64,000 nucleotides of DNA from Salinithrix halophila (GTDB lineage: Bacteria > Bacillota > Bacilli > Thermoactinomycetales > DSM-45169), in assembly GCF_042650125.1 (NCBI RefSeq), contig NZ_JBHSAP010000015.1:434001-498000 (forward strand), written 5' to 3'. The notes beneath the pieces were generated by a model. That model worked only from the letters and a program-made list of their open reading frames with translations. It made no database searches and was not told where the DNA came from. Positions 33,887-41,545 of this stretch are shown here, piece by piece. Both the position numbers and the translations under genes were made by a program. Numbering within the stretch: position 1 is the stretch's first letter; every line of letters starts with the position of its first letter.

Positions 33887-35503
33887 ATGATTACAGTACA
33901 AGGTGTCGGCCTGCGGTATGGCGGGCGGAAGCTGTTTGAAGATGTGAATATCAAGTTCACTCCCGGCAACTGTTACGGCCTGATCGGCGCTAACGGGGCG
34001 GGGAAGTCGACCTTTTTAAAGATCTTGGCGGGGGAGATTGAGCCCAACAAGGGAGAAGTAAATATCACCTCCGGCCAGCGGCTGGCGGTGTTGAAGCAGG
34101 ATCACTTTCAATACGAGGAACATGAAGTGCTGGAGACCGTCATCATGGGCCACGAGAGGCTCTATGAAATTATGAAGGAAAAGGACGCTCTCTATGCTAA
34201 GCCGGACTTTTCCGATGAAGACGGTGTAAAGGCGGCTGAGCTGGAAGGGGAGTTCGCCGAATTGAATGGGTGGGAGGCCGAACCCGAAGCGGCCCAGCTC
34301 CTCTCCGGCCTAGGAATTCCCGAGCCGCTTCACCACCGGAAGCTCAAGGATCTGGACGGAAACGACAAGGTTAAGGTGCTCCTGGCCCAAGCCCTGTTCG
34401 GTCAGCCCGATATCCTACTCCTCGACGAGCCGACCAACCATCTGGACATCCATGCCATTCGGTGGTTGGAAGATTTTCTGCTCAACTTTGAGAACACGGT
34501 GATTGTGGTCTCCCACGACCGCCACTTCTTGAATACGGTTTGTACTCATATGGCGGATATCGATTACGGCGAAATCAAACTGTACGTGGGCAACTACGAC
34601 TTCTGGTTTGAATCGAGCCAATTAGCTCTCTCCCTGGCCAAAGAGAAGAACAAAAAGGTCGAAGAGAAGCGGAAACAGCTGGAAACGTTTATTGCTCGTT
34701 TCAGCGCGCATAAGTCCAAGGCGCGGCAGGCGACCTCCCGTAAAAAAATGCTGGAAAAACTGACCCCGGAGGATATTCAACCTTCCTCCCGGCGATATCC
34801 TTTTATCCATTTTGAGCCGGAACGCGAAGCAGGCAACGATCTCCTGCGAGTAGAAGGGCTTTCCAAGACGGTGGACGGGGAAAAGGTGCTGGACAATCTC
34901 TCTTTTACTATCAACAAGGGGGATAAAGTGGCTTTCGTCGGTCCTGACGGCCTTGCCAAGACGACTCTGTTCCAGATTCTCGTCGGAGAGTTGGAGCCGG
35001 ACGCTGGGGAGTATCATTGGGGGGTCACCACCAGCCAGTCCTATTTCCCCAAGGACCACAATGCTTACTTCGATGGTGTCGACCTGAGTCTGGTTGACTG
35101 GTTGCGTCAGTTTTCCTCGGATCAATCGGAAACCTTCATCCGTGGTTTTCTCGGTCGGATGCTCTTTTCCGGTGAAGAGGTGTTGAAGAAGGCCCATGTC
35201 CTCTCCGGAGGCGAAAAAGTGCGTTGCATGTTGTCTCGGATGATGCTCTCCGGCTCCAATGTGCTAATTTTGGATGAGCCGACCAACCACCTAGACATGG
35301 AGGCGATCACGGCTCTTAACAAGGGGTTGGAAGAGTTCCCGGGTACCATCCTGTTCACCACCCATGACCACCAGTTGATCCAGACTGTTGCTAACCGAAT
35401 CATGGAGATCACACCGGCGGGCTTGGTGGACAAGATGACCACGTATGACGAATATCTAGAAGATGGGGCGCTTCAGGAGCGCGTTCAGGGTATGTACACC
35501 TGA
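33887..35503 (+). CDS. ABC-F family ATPase (YkpA/YbiT type)
   Basis: 538 residues, two ABC domains with no membrane part; ABC-F proteins act on the ribosome. Domain 1 has Walker A GANGAGKST and Walker B DILLLDEPTNHLD, but its signature reads LKDLDGNDKVKVLL instead of LSGG. Then comes a charged inter-domain linker (about 240-310). Domain 2 has Walker A GPDGLAKTT, with Ala replacing the Gly before the Lys, a normal LSGGEKVRC signature and LILDEPTNHLD. These deviations recur in the Bacillus YkpA group as I recall it. Monocistronic, with a terminator overlapping the YwbE leader. Confidence 0.9.
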   Translation: MITVQGVGLRYGGRKLFEDVNIKFTPGNCYGLIGANGAGKSTFLKILAGEIEPNKGEVNITSGQRLAVLKQDHFQYEEHEVLETVIMGHERLYEIMKEKDALYAKPDFSDEDGVKAAELEGEFAELNGWEAEPEAAQLLSGLGIPEPLHHRKLKDLDGNDKVKVLLAQALFGQPDILLLDEPTNHLDIHAIRWLEDFLLNFENTVIVVSHDRHFLNTVCTHMADIDYGEIKLYVGNYDFWFESSQLALSLAKEKNKKVEEKRKQLETFIARFSAHKSKARQATSRKKMLEKLTPEDIQPSSRRYPFIHFEPEREAGNDLLRVEGLSKTVDGEKVLDNLSFTINKGDKVAFVGPDGLAKTTLFQILVGELEPDAGEYHWGVTTSQSYFPKDHNAYFDGVDLSLVDWLRQFSSDQSETFIRGFLGRMLFSGEEVLKKAHVLSGGEKVRCMLSRMMLSGSNVLILDEPTNHLDMEAITALNKGLEEFPGTILFTTHDHQLIQTVANRIMEITPAGLVDKMTTYDEYLEDGALQERVQGMYT

Positions 35504-35508
35504 GAATG

Positions 35509-35554
35509 ATCGACTGCCTGCCGTCGGGTATCCGGGTGGCGGCGGTCTTTTTTT
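35509..35554 (+). terminator. Rho-independent terminator after the ABC-F gene
   Basis: A GACTGCCTGCC arm pairs with GGCGGCGGTC (with G-T pairs), followed by eight T. Confidence 0.75.
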
Positions 35555-35582
35555 ATCGTGAAATCTGAAGGAGGTGGCAATC

Positions 35583-35780
35583 ATCGACGGAAAAAGCCGG
35601 AATGCGATCCGTCCTGGCCAGGTAGTAGATATCGTGTTAAAGGCGGATCAACGAACGGGGAAGCGGACCCGGGGAGTCGTCAAAGATATCTTGACGAAAT
35701 CCTCGACCCATCCCCATGGAATCAAAGTGAGATTAGAAGATGGTCAAGTAGGTCGAGTGAAGGAAATCCTGGAAACCTGA
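35583..35780 (+). CDS. ywbE: YwbE family protein with a probable non-canonical start
   Basis: About 65 residues. The body (PGQVVDIVLKADQRTGKRTR, KVRLEDGQVGRVKEIL) matches B. subtilis YwbE (DUF2196), a small soluble protein of unknown role. The only standard start, GTG 35574, lies inside the AAGGAGG Shine-Dalgarno (35568-35574). The codon with the right spacing (8 nt) and matching the homologue's N-terminus is ATC at 35583. I therefore annotate an ATC start; translation from the GTG with no usable ribosome site is the alternative. Confidence 0.72.
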   Translation: MDGKSRNAIRPGQVVDIVLKADQRTGKRTRGVVKDILTKSSTHPHGIKVRLEDGQVGRVKEILET

Positions 35781-35824
35781 ACAGGAAAAATCATTCTTTT
35801 TACAAAAAAAGAGGGGTTCCCCCG

Positions 35825-35853
35825 TTGTATGAAACGGAAAGCCTTGCCATAAT
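35825..35853 (+). promoter_or_regulatory. promoter of the acyltransferase gene
   Basis: TTGTAT (35825-35830), 17-nt spacer, CATAAT (35848-35853). Confidence 0.55.
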
Positions 35854-35888
35854 GGTAAAGGAAATCTTTTTCGGAGGAAAATCCACCC

Positions 35889-36920
35889 ATGAAAAAGAAA
35901 TGGAACCTGCTCCATGCTTCTCGTGGCTTTTTTTGTCTGCTCATGATCCTTTTCAATGCCCATCATATGGGGGTTCAGTTTTGGAAATCCGGTCCCTTCG
36001 GCTGGGATACCCCAGTGCGATCAGGGGCGATGGATTACTTTCTGATTTTGAGCGGATTTGTCCTTTTTCACACCTATCAGCATCGTATCGGAGATTTTGC
36101 CGCAGCTAGACATTTTTTTCGGAATCGGCTTTTCCGCATTTACCCTACCTACTGGTACATCTTTATCCCGATGGTTCCCTTTGCCGCTTTTTTTACTGGG
36201 GAAAAACTGGAGCTCGCAGATTACATCCGATCTTTTTTTCTCATGCCCATCTCCAATGGGGTAAACCCGCCGGCTTCGGTACTGAGTTACTTTTTACTGT
36301 TTTATGCTGTTTTCGGTTTGGTCCTCTTGGTGGGAAAAGGGCGGGGGACGGTCCTCCTTTCTCTGTGGTTCATGATCATCCTGATCCATTTTACCCACGG
36401 AATTTTCGAAGGCCATTCGGTGCTGGCGTTCGTGTTCAGCAAATACCATCTGTATTTCTTTGCTGGCGGTTTCATCGCCTACCTAGTGAAAAAGATAGAA
36501 ATCCCTTATCCCCAGGTATTGGTCGGGGCAGGGCTAGCTGGTTTAGTCCTCACTTGGTTCAACAAGGTGAAGGGGTGGGTCCCGATCGACGAACTATACG
36601 AATTTGGAATCCCCGCAGCAACGGTTCTTTTTGGGTTGGCTCTCCTGGAGAGCGGAAGGGAACGAGTGATTCCGGGCTGGATAAATTTCCTAGGCCGGGC
36701 CTCCTACACCCTGTTTCTCACCCATTATCCGGTGCTGGCCCTCCTTTATCAGGGGTACACCGAGGCGGGTTTAACCCGGATGATAAGCCCTGCGGCTACA
36801 ACCATGCTTATGGCTTTCCTCGCTGCAGCAATCGGATGTCTCTTGTACTTAATCGTGGAGAAGCCATTGCTCAACTTTTTGCTTCAAAACAGAAAAAAAC
36901 CCGCCTCCGTAACCGGTTGA
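35889..36920 (+). CDS. acyltransferase 3 family membrane protein
   Basis: 343 residues, about 10 membrane helices. The opening LHASRGFFCLLMILFNAHHM, the FLILSGFVLFHTY segment and the FFRNRLFRIYPTYW motif are typical of OafA/YrhL-type acyltransferases that O-acylate cell-surface glycans. The catalytic-region His is in FNAHH. Ribosome site GGAGGAAAA. No linked glycan biosynthesis genes, so the acceptor is unknown. Confidence 0.88.
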   Translation: MKKKWNLLHASRGFFCLLMILFNAHHMGVQFWKSGPFGWDTPVRSGAMDYFLILSGFVLFHTYQHRIGDFAAARHFFRNRLFRIYPTYWYIFIPMVPFAAFFTGEKLELADYIRSFFLMPISNGVNPPASVLSYFLLFYAVFGLVLLVGKGRGTVLLSLWFMIILIHFTHGIFEGHSVLAFVFSKYHLYFFAGGFIAYLVKKIEIPYPQVLVGAGLAGLVLTWFNKVKGWVPIDELYEFGIPAATVLFGLALLESGRERVIPGWINFLGRASYTLFLTHYPVLALLYQGYTEAGLTRMISPAATTMLMAFLAAAIGCLLYLIVEKPLLNFLLQNRKKPASVTG

Positions 36921-36937
36921 CGGGCTGGTTTGCAGGG

Positions 36938-36965
36938 CCCTCTCCCATGGTGGGAGAGGGTCTTT
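36938..36965 (+). terminator. Rho-independent terminator after the acyltransferase
   Basis: CCCTCTCCC (36938-36946), ATGGT loop, GGGAGAGGG (36952-36960), TCTTTG. Confidence 0.72.
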
Positions 36966-36987
36966 GTGAATGGAGGAACTCCGCAGT

Positions 36988-37356
36988 TTAACCGGTAATT
37001 CGGGTGTTTTCACCCAGGCTTTCATCGGCTTCCGCTTCTTGCTGGCGAAGGTCGTTTAGCTTATCAGTCAATTTCATGAACCATTTTTTATCCTTAGTGG
37101 TAAGAGCGAGATCGATGAAATTGAGGAAATGACCCTCTTGGTCAAGGGGAGTGTCTTCTAGATATTTGATCCGGTCGGGGATGCTATGGGTCACCTTTCC
37201 GACCATATTGGTATTGTCAGATTGGGTAACACGCACTGCGATGGTGCCTTGTTGGGAATCGATTGATTCAATATATCCTTGAAACAGCTCATCGTTTTCG
37301 GTTTTGCCCTTCACCCAATCGCCAACTTGAAACGGGTGATTCAGCAAGGTTTCCAT
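36988..37356 (-). CDS. IDEAL domain-containing protein
   Basis: 122 residues, soluble. An N-terminal beta domain (FQVGDWVKGKTENDELFQGY) resembles an SH3/Tudor-like fold. The C-terminal FIDLALTTKDKKWFMKLTDK fits the IDEAL motif (Ile-Asp-x-Ala-Leu) found in short Bacillales proteins, some of which act as protein-binding adaptors. Preceded by AAGGCGGTG and a clear promoter at 37474-37502. Target unknown. Confidence 0.62.
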   Translation of the reverse strand: METLLNHPFQVGDWVKGKTENDELFQGYIESIDSQQGTIAVRVTQSDNTNMVGKVTHSIPDRIKYLEDTPLDQEGHFLNFIDLALTTKDKKWFMKLTDKLNDLRQQEAEADESLGENTRITG

Positions 37357-37473
37357 GGTCTACACCGCCTTTTCTGCAAGAGGTTTGTCGATTCTGCGGA
37401 CAACTGGAATCTCTTTTATAAACAGCGGGGGTGTAAATAATAGGAACGAACGGATCCATCCGGTATTCCTGTC

Positions 37474-37502
37474 ATTATAGGGGGCGGAACTTCTTACGTC
37501 AA
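37474..37502 (-). promoter_or_regulatory. strong sigma-A promoter of the IDEAL-domain gene
   Basis: Minus strand: TTGACG (37502-37497), exactly 17 nt, TATAAT (37479-37474). Confidence 0.8.
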
Positions 37503-37609
37503 CCCCTTTGTCCAGTTCCTGCTGGTGGGAACCTCTTCCTTTGATTCTAGTACTATCATTCCCGGTTTTTTCTCCCTTTAATCCTCGTCTGAGAGATTTC
37601 CAGGATGAC

Positions 37610-38803
37610 CTACTTGATTAAGCCCAGTCGCAGACCTTTGGCTACCGCTTCCGGGCGGTTCTTGGCGTTCAACTTTCTGAGAGCAGCCTGAGCGTATTCG
37701 GCAGCGGTATGTTCGCTGAGGTGAAGGGTTTCCCCGATGTGTCGGGTGGAGTATCCGTAAGCGATCATTTGGAGGATTTCCTGTTCCCGATGGGTGAGCA
37801 AAGGGGAGACAGGGGGGGCGGAGGACGACAAGGTCACACTCTCGTACAATCGGGTGCGGAGGGTGAGGGAAACCCTGGAGATGAGCTGTTCAAGCAGATC
37901 GATCTCCCTGGTTGTGGGGACGAAGCGTTCTCCGCCCCGATCCAGAAGCAGAAAACCAAAGGGCTGATTGTGCTTTCTATGAAGAGGGGCCACCAGCAGT
38001 GATTCCAGCTGGAATTGTTTCACATAGTGAAGGGGAAAGTGGAGCCGTGCGTCCGCCACATACAGGGGGCGACTCTCCTGGACGGCCCAGGTGATTCCCG
38101 GAATGTTCGATTCGAAGGTGCGTACCCGGCGCACTTCGGAAAGGTCGACCTGATGGGAATGGATTCCTTCTACGGTCCGTGTCACGGGGGAATACCAAAA
38201 CAGGGCGCTTCGTTTAAAGCCGGTTGCATCCGCAATGTGGCGGACGGATAAGGTCAGAATTTCCTCCAAGGAATGGGATTCTAATAGAAACGTATCAAGA
38301 GTGATGATGGCCTCCTCCGGGGAGGGGGTTACAGGGTTTTCGCCGTCTCCGGGAGGGTTGTTTTGCAACGCTTTCCTGCTTTTACACTGGTCACTGAAGT
38401 GCGAGAAGGCGAGGGACAAAACCATGGAGTGAAGCCAGCGGATACCGGTGAGAACATCCAGTTCGGTTCGCCTGTGATCAAGAAGGCCGATCACAATTTC
38501 TTCAAAAAGCCCGAGGGTTAGGATAACCCGACCGGAATCCAGGAAGGGCTGACGCCGCCGGATTAAACGGAGGAATTTGTTCGTCAGGTGGGAGGAGTGG
38601 TCAGGCGCTAATCCCAGGTTGCGCCATAGAAGCAGAAAAAGGTCGTGGATGGCTTGTTTTTCTTCTTCCGGCAAGGAGACCATGGCCAGTTTGATCTTCC
38701 AGCTTGCTAATCCTTCTCTATCGCCTTGTTCTAGGGTATCCACGATCAGTTGCAATTCTCGATTCCCAACCGTCGGTATATTCAGAAATCCGGGGGTCTG
38801 CAT
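37610..38803 (-). CDS. GAF domain LuxR-family transcriptional regulator
   Basis: 397 residues from ATG 38803 (6 nt after AGAGGAGG; an ATG two codons earlier touches that site). The helical N-terminal region to about residue 165 is unassigned. A GAF domain lies at about 175-320 (DTFLLESHSLEEILTLSVRH; LLVAPLHRKHNQPFGFLLLD), then a C-terminal LuxR HTH (LTHREQEILQMIAYGYSTRH, LHLSEHTAAEYAQAAL). The recognition helix is followed by LRKLNAKNRPEAV, as in NarL/LuxR proteins. Signal unknown. The TnpB element sits about 80 bp upstream and may have separated the gene from its native promoter. Confidence 0.82.
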   Translation of the reverse strand: MQTPGFLNIPTVGNRELQLIVDTLEQGDREGLASWKIKLAMVSLPEEEKQAIHDLFLLLWRNLGLAPDHSSHLTNKFLRLIRRRQPFLDSGRVILTLGLFEEIVIGLLDHRRTELDVLTGIRWLHSMVLSLAFSHFSDQCKSRKALQNNPPGDGENPVTPSPEEAIITLDTFLLESHSLEEILTLSVRHIADATGFKRSALFWYSPVTRTVEGIHSHQVDLSEVRRVRTFESNIPGITWAVQESRPLYVADARLHFPLHYVKQFQLESLLVAPLHRKHNQPFGFLLLDRGGERFVPTTREIDLLEQLISRVSLTLRTRLYESVTLSSSAPPVSPLLTHREQEILQMIAYGYSTRHIGETLHLSEHTAAEYAQAALRKLNAKNRPEAVAKGLRLGLIK

Positions 38804-38889
38804 CTTCATCCTCCTCTCATTCCCGCCAAAATCAATAAGTTCCCTGTTGCTGTGCCGTTTTTTTGTTTATAAGCGTATTGTTTGACACT

Positions 38890-38910
38890 CCCCATGCCTG
38901 AAGGCAGGGG
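38890..38910 (-). repeat. right-end hairpin of the IS element / 3' scaffold of the predicted omega RNA
   Basis: CCCCATGCC and GGCAGGGG arms around a short TGAA loop. In this family the right end, read in the tnpB direction, is also the 3' end of the omega RNA scaffold; the guide would come from flanking DNA just beyond it (about 38865-38885). Confidence 0.65.
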
Positions 38911-38952
38911 ATTCTTGGGAGCTCCCGTCTACTGACAGGATCATATCCAAGC

Positions 38953-40083
38953 TTAAACGGTCTGCCCGACCGCAAGTACTCGAAGTCCTTCTTGCAAGAT
39001 ATTGCGAGCCGCGTTGATGTCTCGGTCATGATGCTGGTGACATGCAAGGCATCTCCAATCCCGAAGGTTAAGATTCTTCACCTCTTTGTTTCGGTAGCCA
39101 CAGGAGGAACACAGCTGGCTGGAAGGAAACTGTTTACCTACTTTCACCACGGTTCTTCCAACCCATTTGGCCTTGTAGGTGAGCATCGCCACAAATTCCG
39201 ACCAGGACGCATCGGCGATGGATTTGGCTAGCTTGTGGTTTTTCACCATGTTCTTTACAGCTAAGTCTTCAATGCTAATCACTTGGTTTTCGTGAATCAG
39301 CTTCGAAGATAGCTTATGTAGGAAGTCATGGCGTGCGTGGGTGATCTTCTCATGAATGCGAGCGACTTTGATGCGTGCCTTATACCAGTTGGCACCGCCC
39401 TTCGTTCGTCGGCTCATGATCCGCTGTGCCTGCGCCAGTTTCTTTTCAACCTGCCGAAAATAGCGAGAGGGTTTGACCTTTGTACCATCGCTCAAGATGG
39501 CAAAGTCTTTCAGTCCTAAATCCACGCCAACGGCTTTCCCCTTTTCCACCGGAATATATGGACTCGTCTTTCGCTCACATAGGATGGATACAAAGTACTT
39601 ACCCGAAGGATTGCGGCGAATCGTAGCGGAAAGGATACGCCCTTCTACTTCACGGGACTTAGCGAACTTCACCCATCCGAGCTTCGGGAGTTTGATTCGA
39701 TTAGCGACGACTTCCACTGTGGGCTTTCCCTTTTTCGGATGGTTACACTGACTCGTGTAGGATTGCACCCGATTTCGTTTGCTTTTAAATCGAGGACGGT
39801 CATTTTGCTTTTTGAAGAAGCGGGAGAAGGAATCAGCGAGGTGTTTCAACGTATTCTGGAGTGACGTGGAATCCACTTCTCTCAGCCATTCGATGTCTTT
39901 TTTTAGCTGGGTCAGTTGAGCCGAACACGTCGCATAGGTAAGACCTTTTCCTGTGTTGTCGTAGGCTTCATTCCATTTCGCTAAGAATTGGTTGAAAACA
40001 AATCGACTACATCCGATGGATTTGTTAATTAGCGTAGCTTGTTCCTTGGTGGGATACAAGCGAAATTTAAATGCTTGGTGCAC
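38953..40083 (-). CDS. tnpB: TnpB, RNA-guided endonuclease of IS200/IS605 elements
   Basis: 376 residues, intact. N-terminal FKFRLYPTKEQATLINKSIG; RuvC catalytic residues Asp in VGVDLGLKDFAI, Glu in VISIEDLAVKNM and Asp in HDRDINAARNIL; zinc ribbon CSSCG...CLAC between them. Start taken as the GTG at 40083, 8 nt after GGGAGG; the GTG at 40092 overlaps that site. All residues needed for activity are present. TnpB proteins cut DNA guided by an omega RNA transcribed from the element's 3' end. Confidence 0.93.
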   Translation of the reverse strand: MHQAFKFRLYPTKEQATLINKSIGCSRFVFNQFLAKWNEAYDNTGKGLTYATCSAQLTQLKKDIEWLREVDSTSLQNTLKHLADSFSRFFKKQNDRPRFKSKRNRVQSYTSQCNHPKKGKPTVEVVANRIKLPKLGWVKFAKSREVEGRILSATIRRNPSGKYFVSILCERKTSPYIPVEKGKAVGVDLGLKDFAILSDGTKVKPSRYFRQVEKKLAQAQRIMSRRTKGGANWYKARIKVARIHEKITHARHDFLHKLSSKLIHENQVISIEDLAVKNMVKNHKLAKSIADASWSEFVAMLTYKAKWVGRTVVKVGKQFPSSQLCSSCGYRNKEVKNLNLRDWRCLACHQHHDRDINAARNILQEGLRVLAVGQTV

Positions 40084-40213
40084 GGTTTTCACCTCCCCAT
40101 AGAGATATAGCTAACATCATGATACCCTATTCTTCCATATGCCGTCAGCTAATACGGTCAGACTTGCGAGAGGGGTAAAAAGAACCCCTCCCTCGTCTAA
40201 CGCTCGCTTTCAT

Positions 40214-40234
40214 CCCCATATCTAAAGCTAGGGG
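40214..40234 (-). repeat. left-end hairpin of the IS element
   Basis: CCCC (40214-40217) and GGGG (40231-40234) enclose ATATCTAAAGCTA. The context matches the left ends of many Bacillales TnpB elements as remembered. A second hairpin GAGGGGT...ACCCCTC (about 40171-40190) lies between it and tnpB. Confidence 0.6.
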
Positions 40235-40268
40235 CTTTCTCGCTCGCAAAGATATAATATTTCAAACC

Positions 40269-40346
40269 CGAATGCTGGAATTGTCCCCATAACCCCATGA
40301 TGAAGGGGGAGGCATCACCCGCCATCATGGGGTTCCGGAACATTCG
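40269..40346 (+). repeat. long imperfect inverted repeat upstream of the DUF6230 operon
   Basis: A perfect 12-bp core AACCCCATGATG (40291-40302) / CATCATGGGGTT (40323-40334) with a 20-nt loop. It is extended outwards by GGAA/TTCC and CGAATG (40269-40274) / CATTCG (40341-40346). No T-run. Together with the IS left end it fills the 40093-40471 gap. It could be an attenuator-like leader or an operator. Confidence 0.6.
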
Positions 40347-40471
40347 AAATTGTAATACGATTCCATTATTGGCGGAACATCGCTGATCCATTTAGGGTTT
40401 GTGTCTCCTTATGAATGGGAGTGGGTTACCATTGGTAACCGCTTACCGACTAAAAAAGCGAGGTGACTCTA

Positions 40472-41014
40472 TTGACGTATCGCAGAAAGTGGTTCTGGAC
40501 CTGTCTGACGATTTCATTGACCGTATTGTCTCTTATCGTTTCGGGACTGTTTGCTGGCGGTGTAGCAGCAGCAGTACCCATTGCTGGTATCGGCGGTTTT
40601 AGCATCGAGGCGGATCGGATCGTCATCACTGATTTTAAATTACTGCCCAAAGTGGGACCGACCAGTGAAAAAAAGGCGGTTCCCCAGGTAGCGACTCAGA
40701 TGGATGCAAAGATCCGAGGGTTAAGGTTGTATAAAGATCTCCATATGCCAGGGCAAGGGAAAGTCCGTATCTTGGTGACTGCCTCGGGGGAAGTCATATC
40801 CAAAGGTATGGTTCTGGACATGTCCAAGCTAACCGGGGACCATGACTTCAAAAAGCTGACGATTAAAGAAAAGACGTCCAACGATTTTCGCCAAAAATTT
40901 GGGATGGATGCACCTGATTTGGTATTGACTAACCCGAAAATGCGGGGGCATTACCTCTTTAACAACAGCATCTCACTACCAGGTATGAAGCTGGAACTGA
41001 AGAAACTGGATTGA
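40472..41014 (+). CDS. DUF6230-like exported/membrane-anchored protein
   Basis: 180 residues. N-terminal helix/signal (FWTCLTISLTVLSLIVSGLF), then a beta-rich domain (GGFSIEADRIVITDFKLLP ... SKGMVLDMSKLTGDHDFKKL ... LPGMKLELKKLD). Similar architecture and motifs occur in the DUF6230 proteins of Actinobacteria, and the following DUF6114 gene is their usual neighbour. TTG start at 40472 after GAGGTG; the GTG at 40463 is inside that site. Function unknown. Confidence 0.6.
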   Translation: MTYRRKWFWTCLTISLTVLSLIVSGLFAGGVAAAVPIAGIGGFSIEADRIVITDFKLLPKVGPTSEKKAVPQVATQMDAKIRGLRLYKDLHMPGQGKVRILVTASGEVISKGMVLDMSKLTGDHDFKKLTIKEKTSNDFRQKFGMDAPDLVLTNPKMRGHYLFNNSISLPGMKLELKKLD

Positions 41015-41030
41015 GGGGAGGAGAGGGTTG

Positions 41031-41438
41031 ATGGGAGAAGGGACCGAGAGAATAATCACGAAGAAAAGCGTGAGACAAGCGCGTCCCAAAGCGGGACTGA
41101 TCCTGCTGATTCTTTCCGGTTTGATAACTTTATATGTTCCCCTTCAATTGTACTGGTTGACTTTCGTTCCGGGCAACTTCGCCTTCACAGGTATTCTCTT
41201 TGGGGGACTGCTCCTCGCTTGTGGATTCGTCGGCTGGTGGATGCCTCAGTATACCCGCTTGCTCGGTGTTTTCGGCATCTTACTCGCTCTCCTTTCCCTG
41301 ATCGGCGCCCTTGGCGGTTTGATCCTCGGGATGTTGGCAGGGATCGTGGGGGGAAGTCTCTGTGTTGCATGGGATAGAAAAGAAGCTTCCAGTGATGTTC
41401 AGGATAGAGATCCGGAAGGGGAGAAGTGGGCGGTCTGA
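41031..41438 (+). CDS. DUF6114-like membrane protein
   Basis: 135 residues with four membrane helices in the DUF6114 pattern (AGLILLILSGLITLYVPLQL; GILFGGLLLACGFVGWWMPQ; LLGVFGILLALLSLIGALGG; LILGMLAGIVGGSLCVAW) and charged tails. ATG 41031 after GGGGAGGAGAGG. 16 bp after the DUF6230-like gene, so co-transcribed. Function unknown. Confidence 0.65.
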   Translation: MGEGTERIITKKSVRQARPKAGLILLILSGLITLYVPLQLYWLTFVPGNFAFTGILFGGLLLACGFVGWWMPQYTRLLGVFGILLALLSLIGALGGLILGMLAGIVGGSLCVAWDRKEASSDVQDRDPEGEKWAV

Positions 41439-41545
41439 GAGCAGCGGTTAAACTATTTATCCCCTGGGATATCAGCCAGGATGACCTGTCCCAGGAGTCA
41501 AACCCGCCTTTGTCCCGTACGGGGTGGTGAAGCGGGGGAGGATCG

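Larger units (their letters stand above)
38885..40240 (-). mobile_element. IS200/IS605-family element carrying only tnpB
   Basis: TnpB is flanked by subterminal hairpins: right end CCCCATGCC/GGCAGGGG (38890-38910) and left end CCCC...GGGG (40214-40234), the latter inside the typical AAAGCCCCTAGC...ATGGGGATGAAA context. There are no terminal inverted repeats, as expected for this family. No Y1 transposase TnpA is present, so transposition would need TnpA in trans. Exact cleavage sites cannot be fixed by eye; the limits are approximate. Confidence 0.82.
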
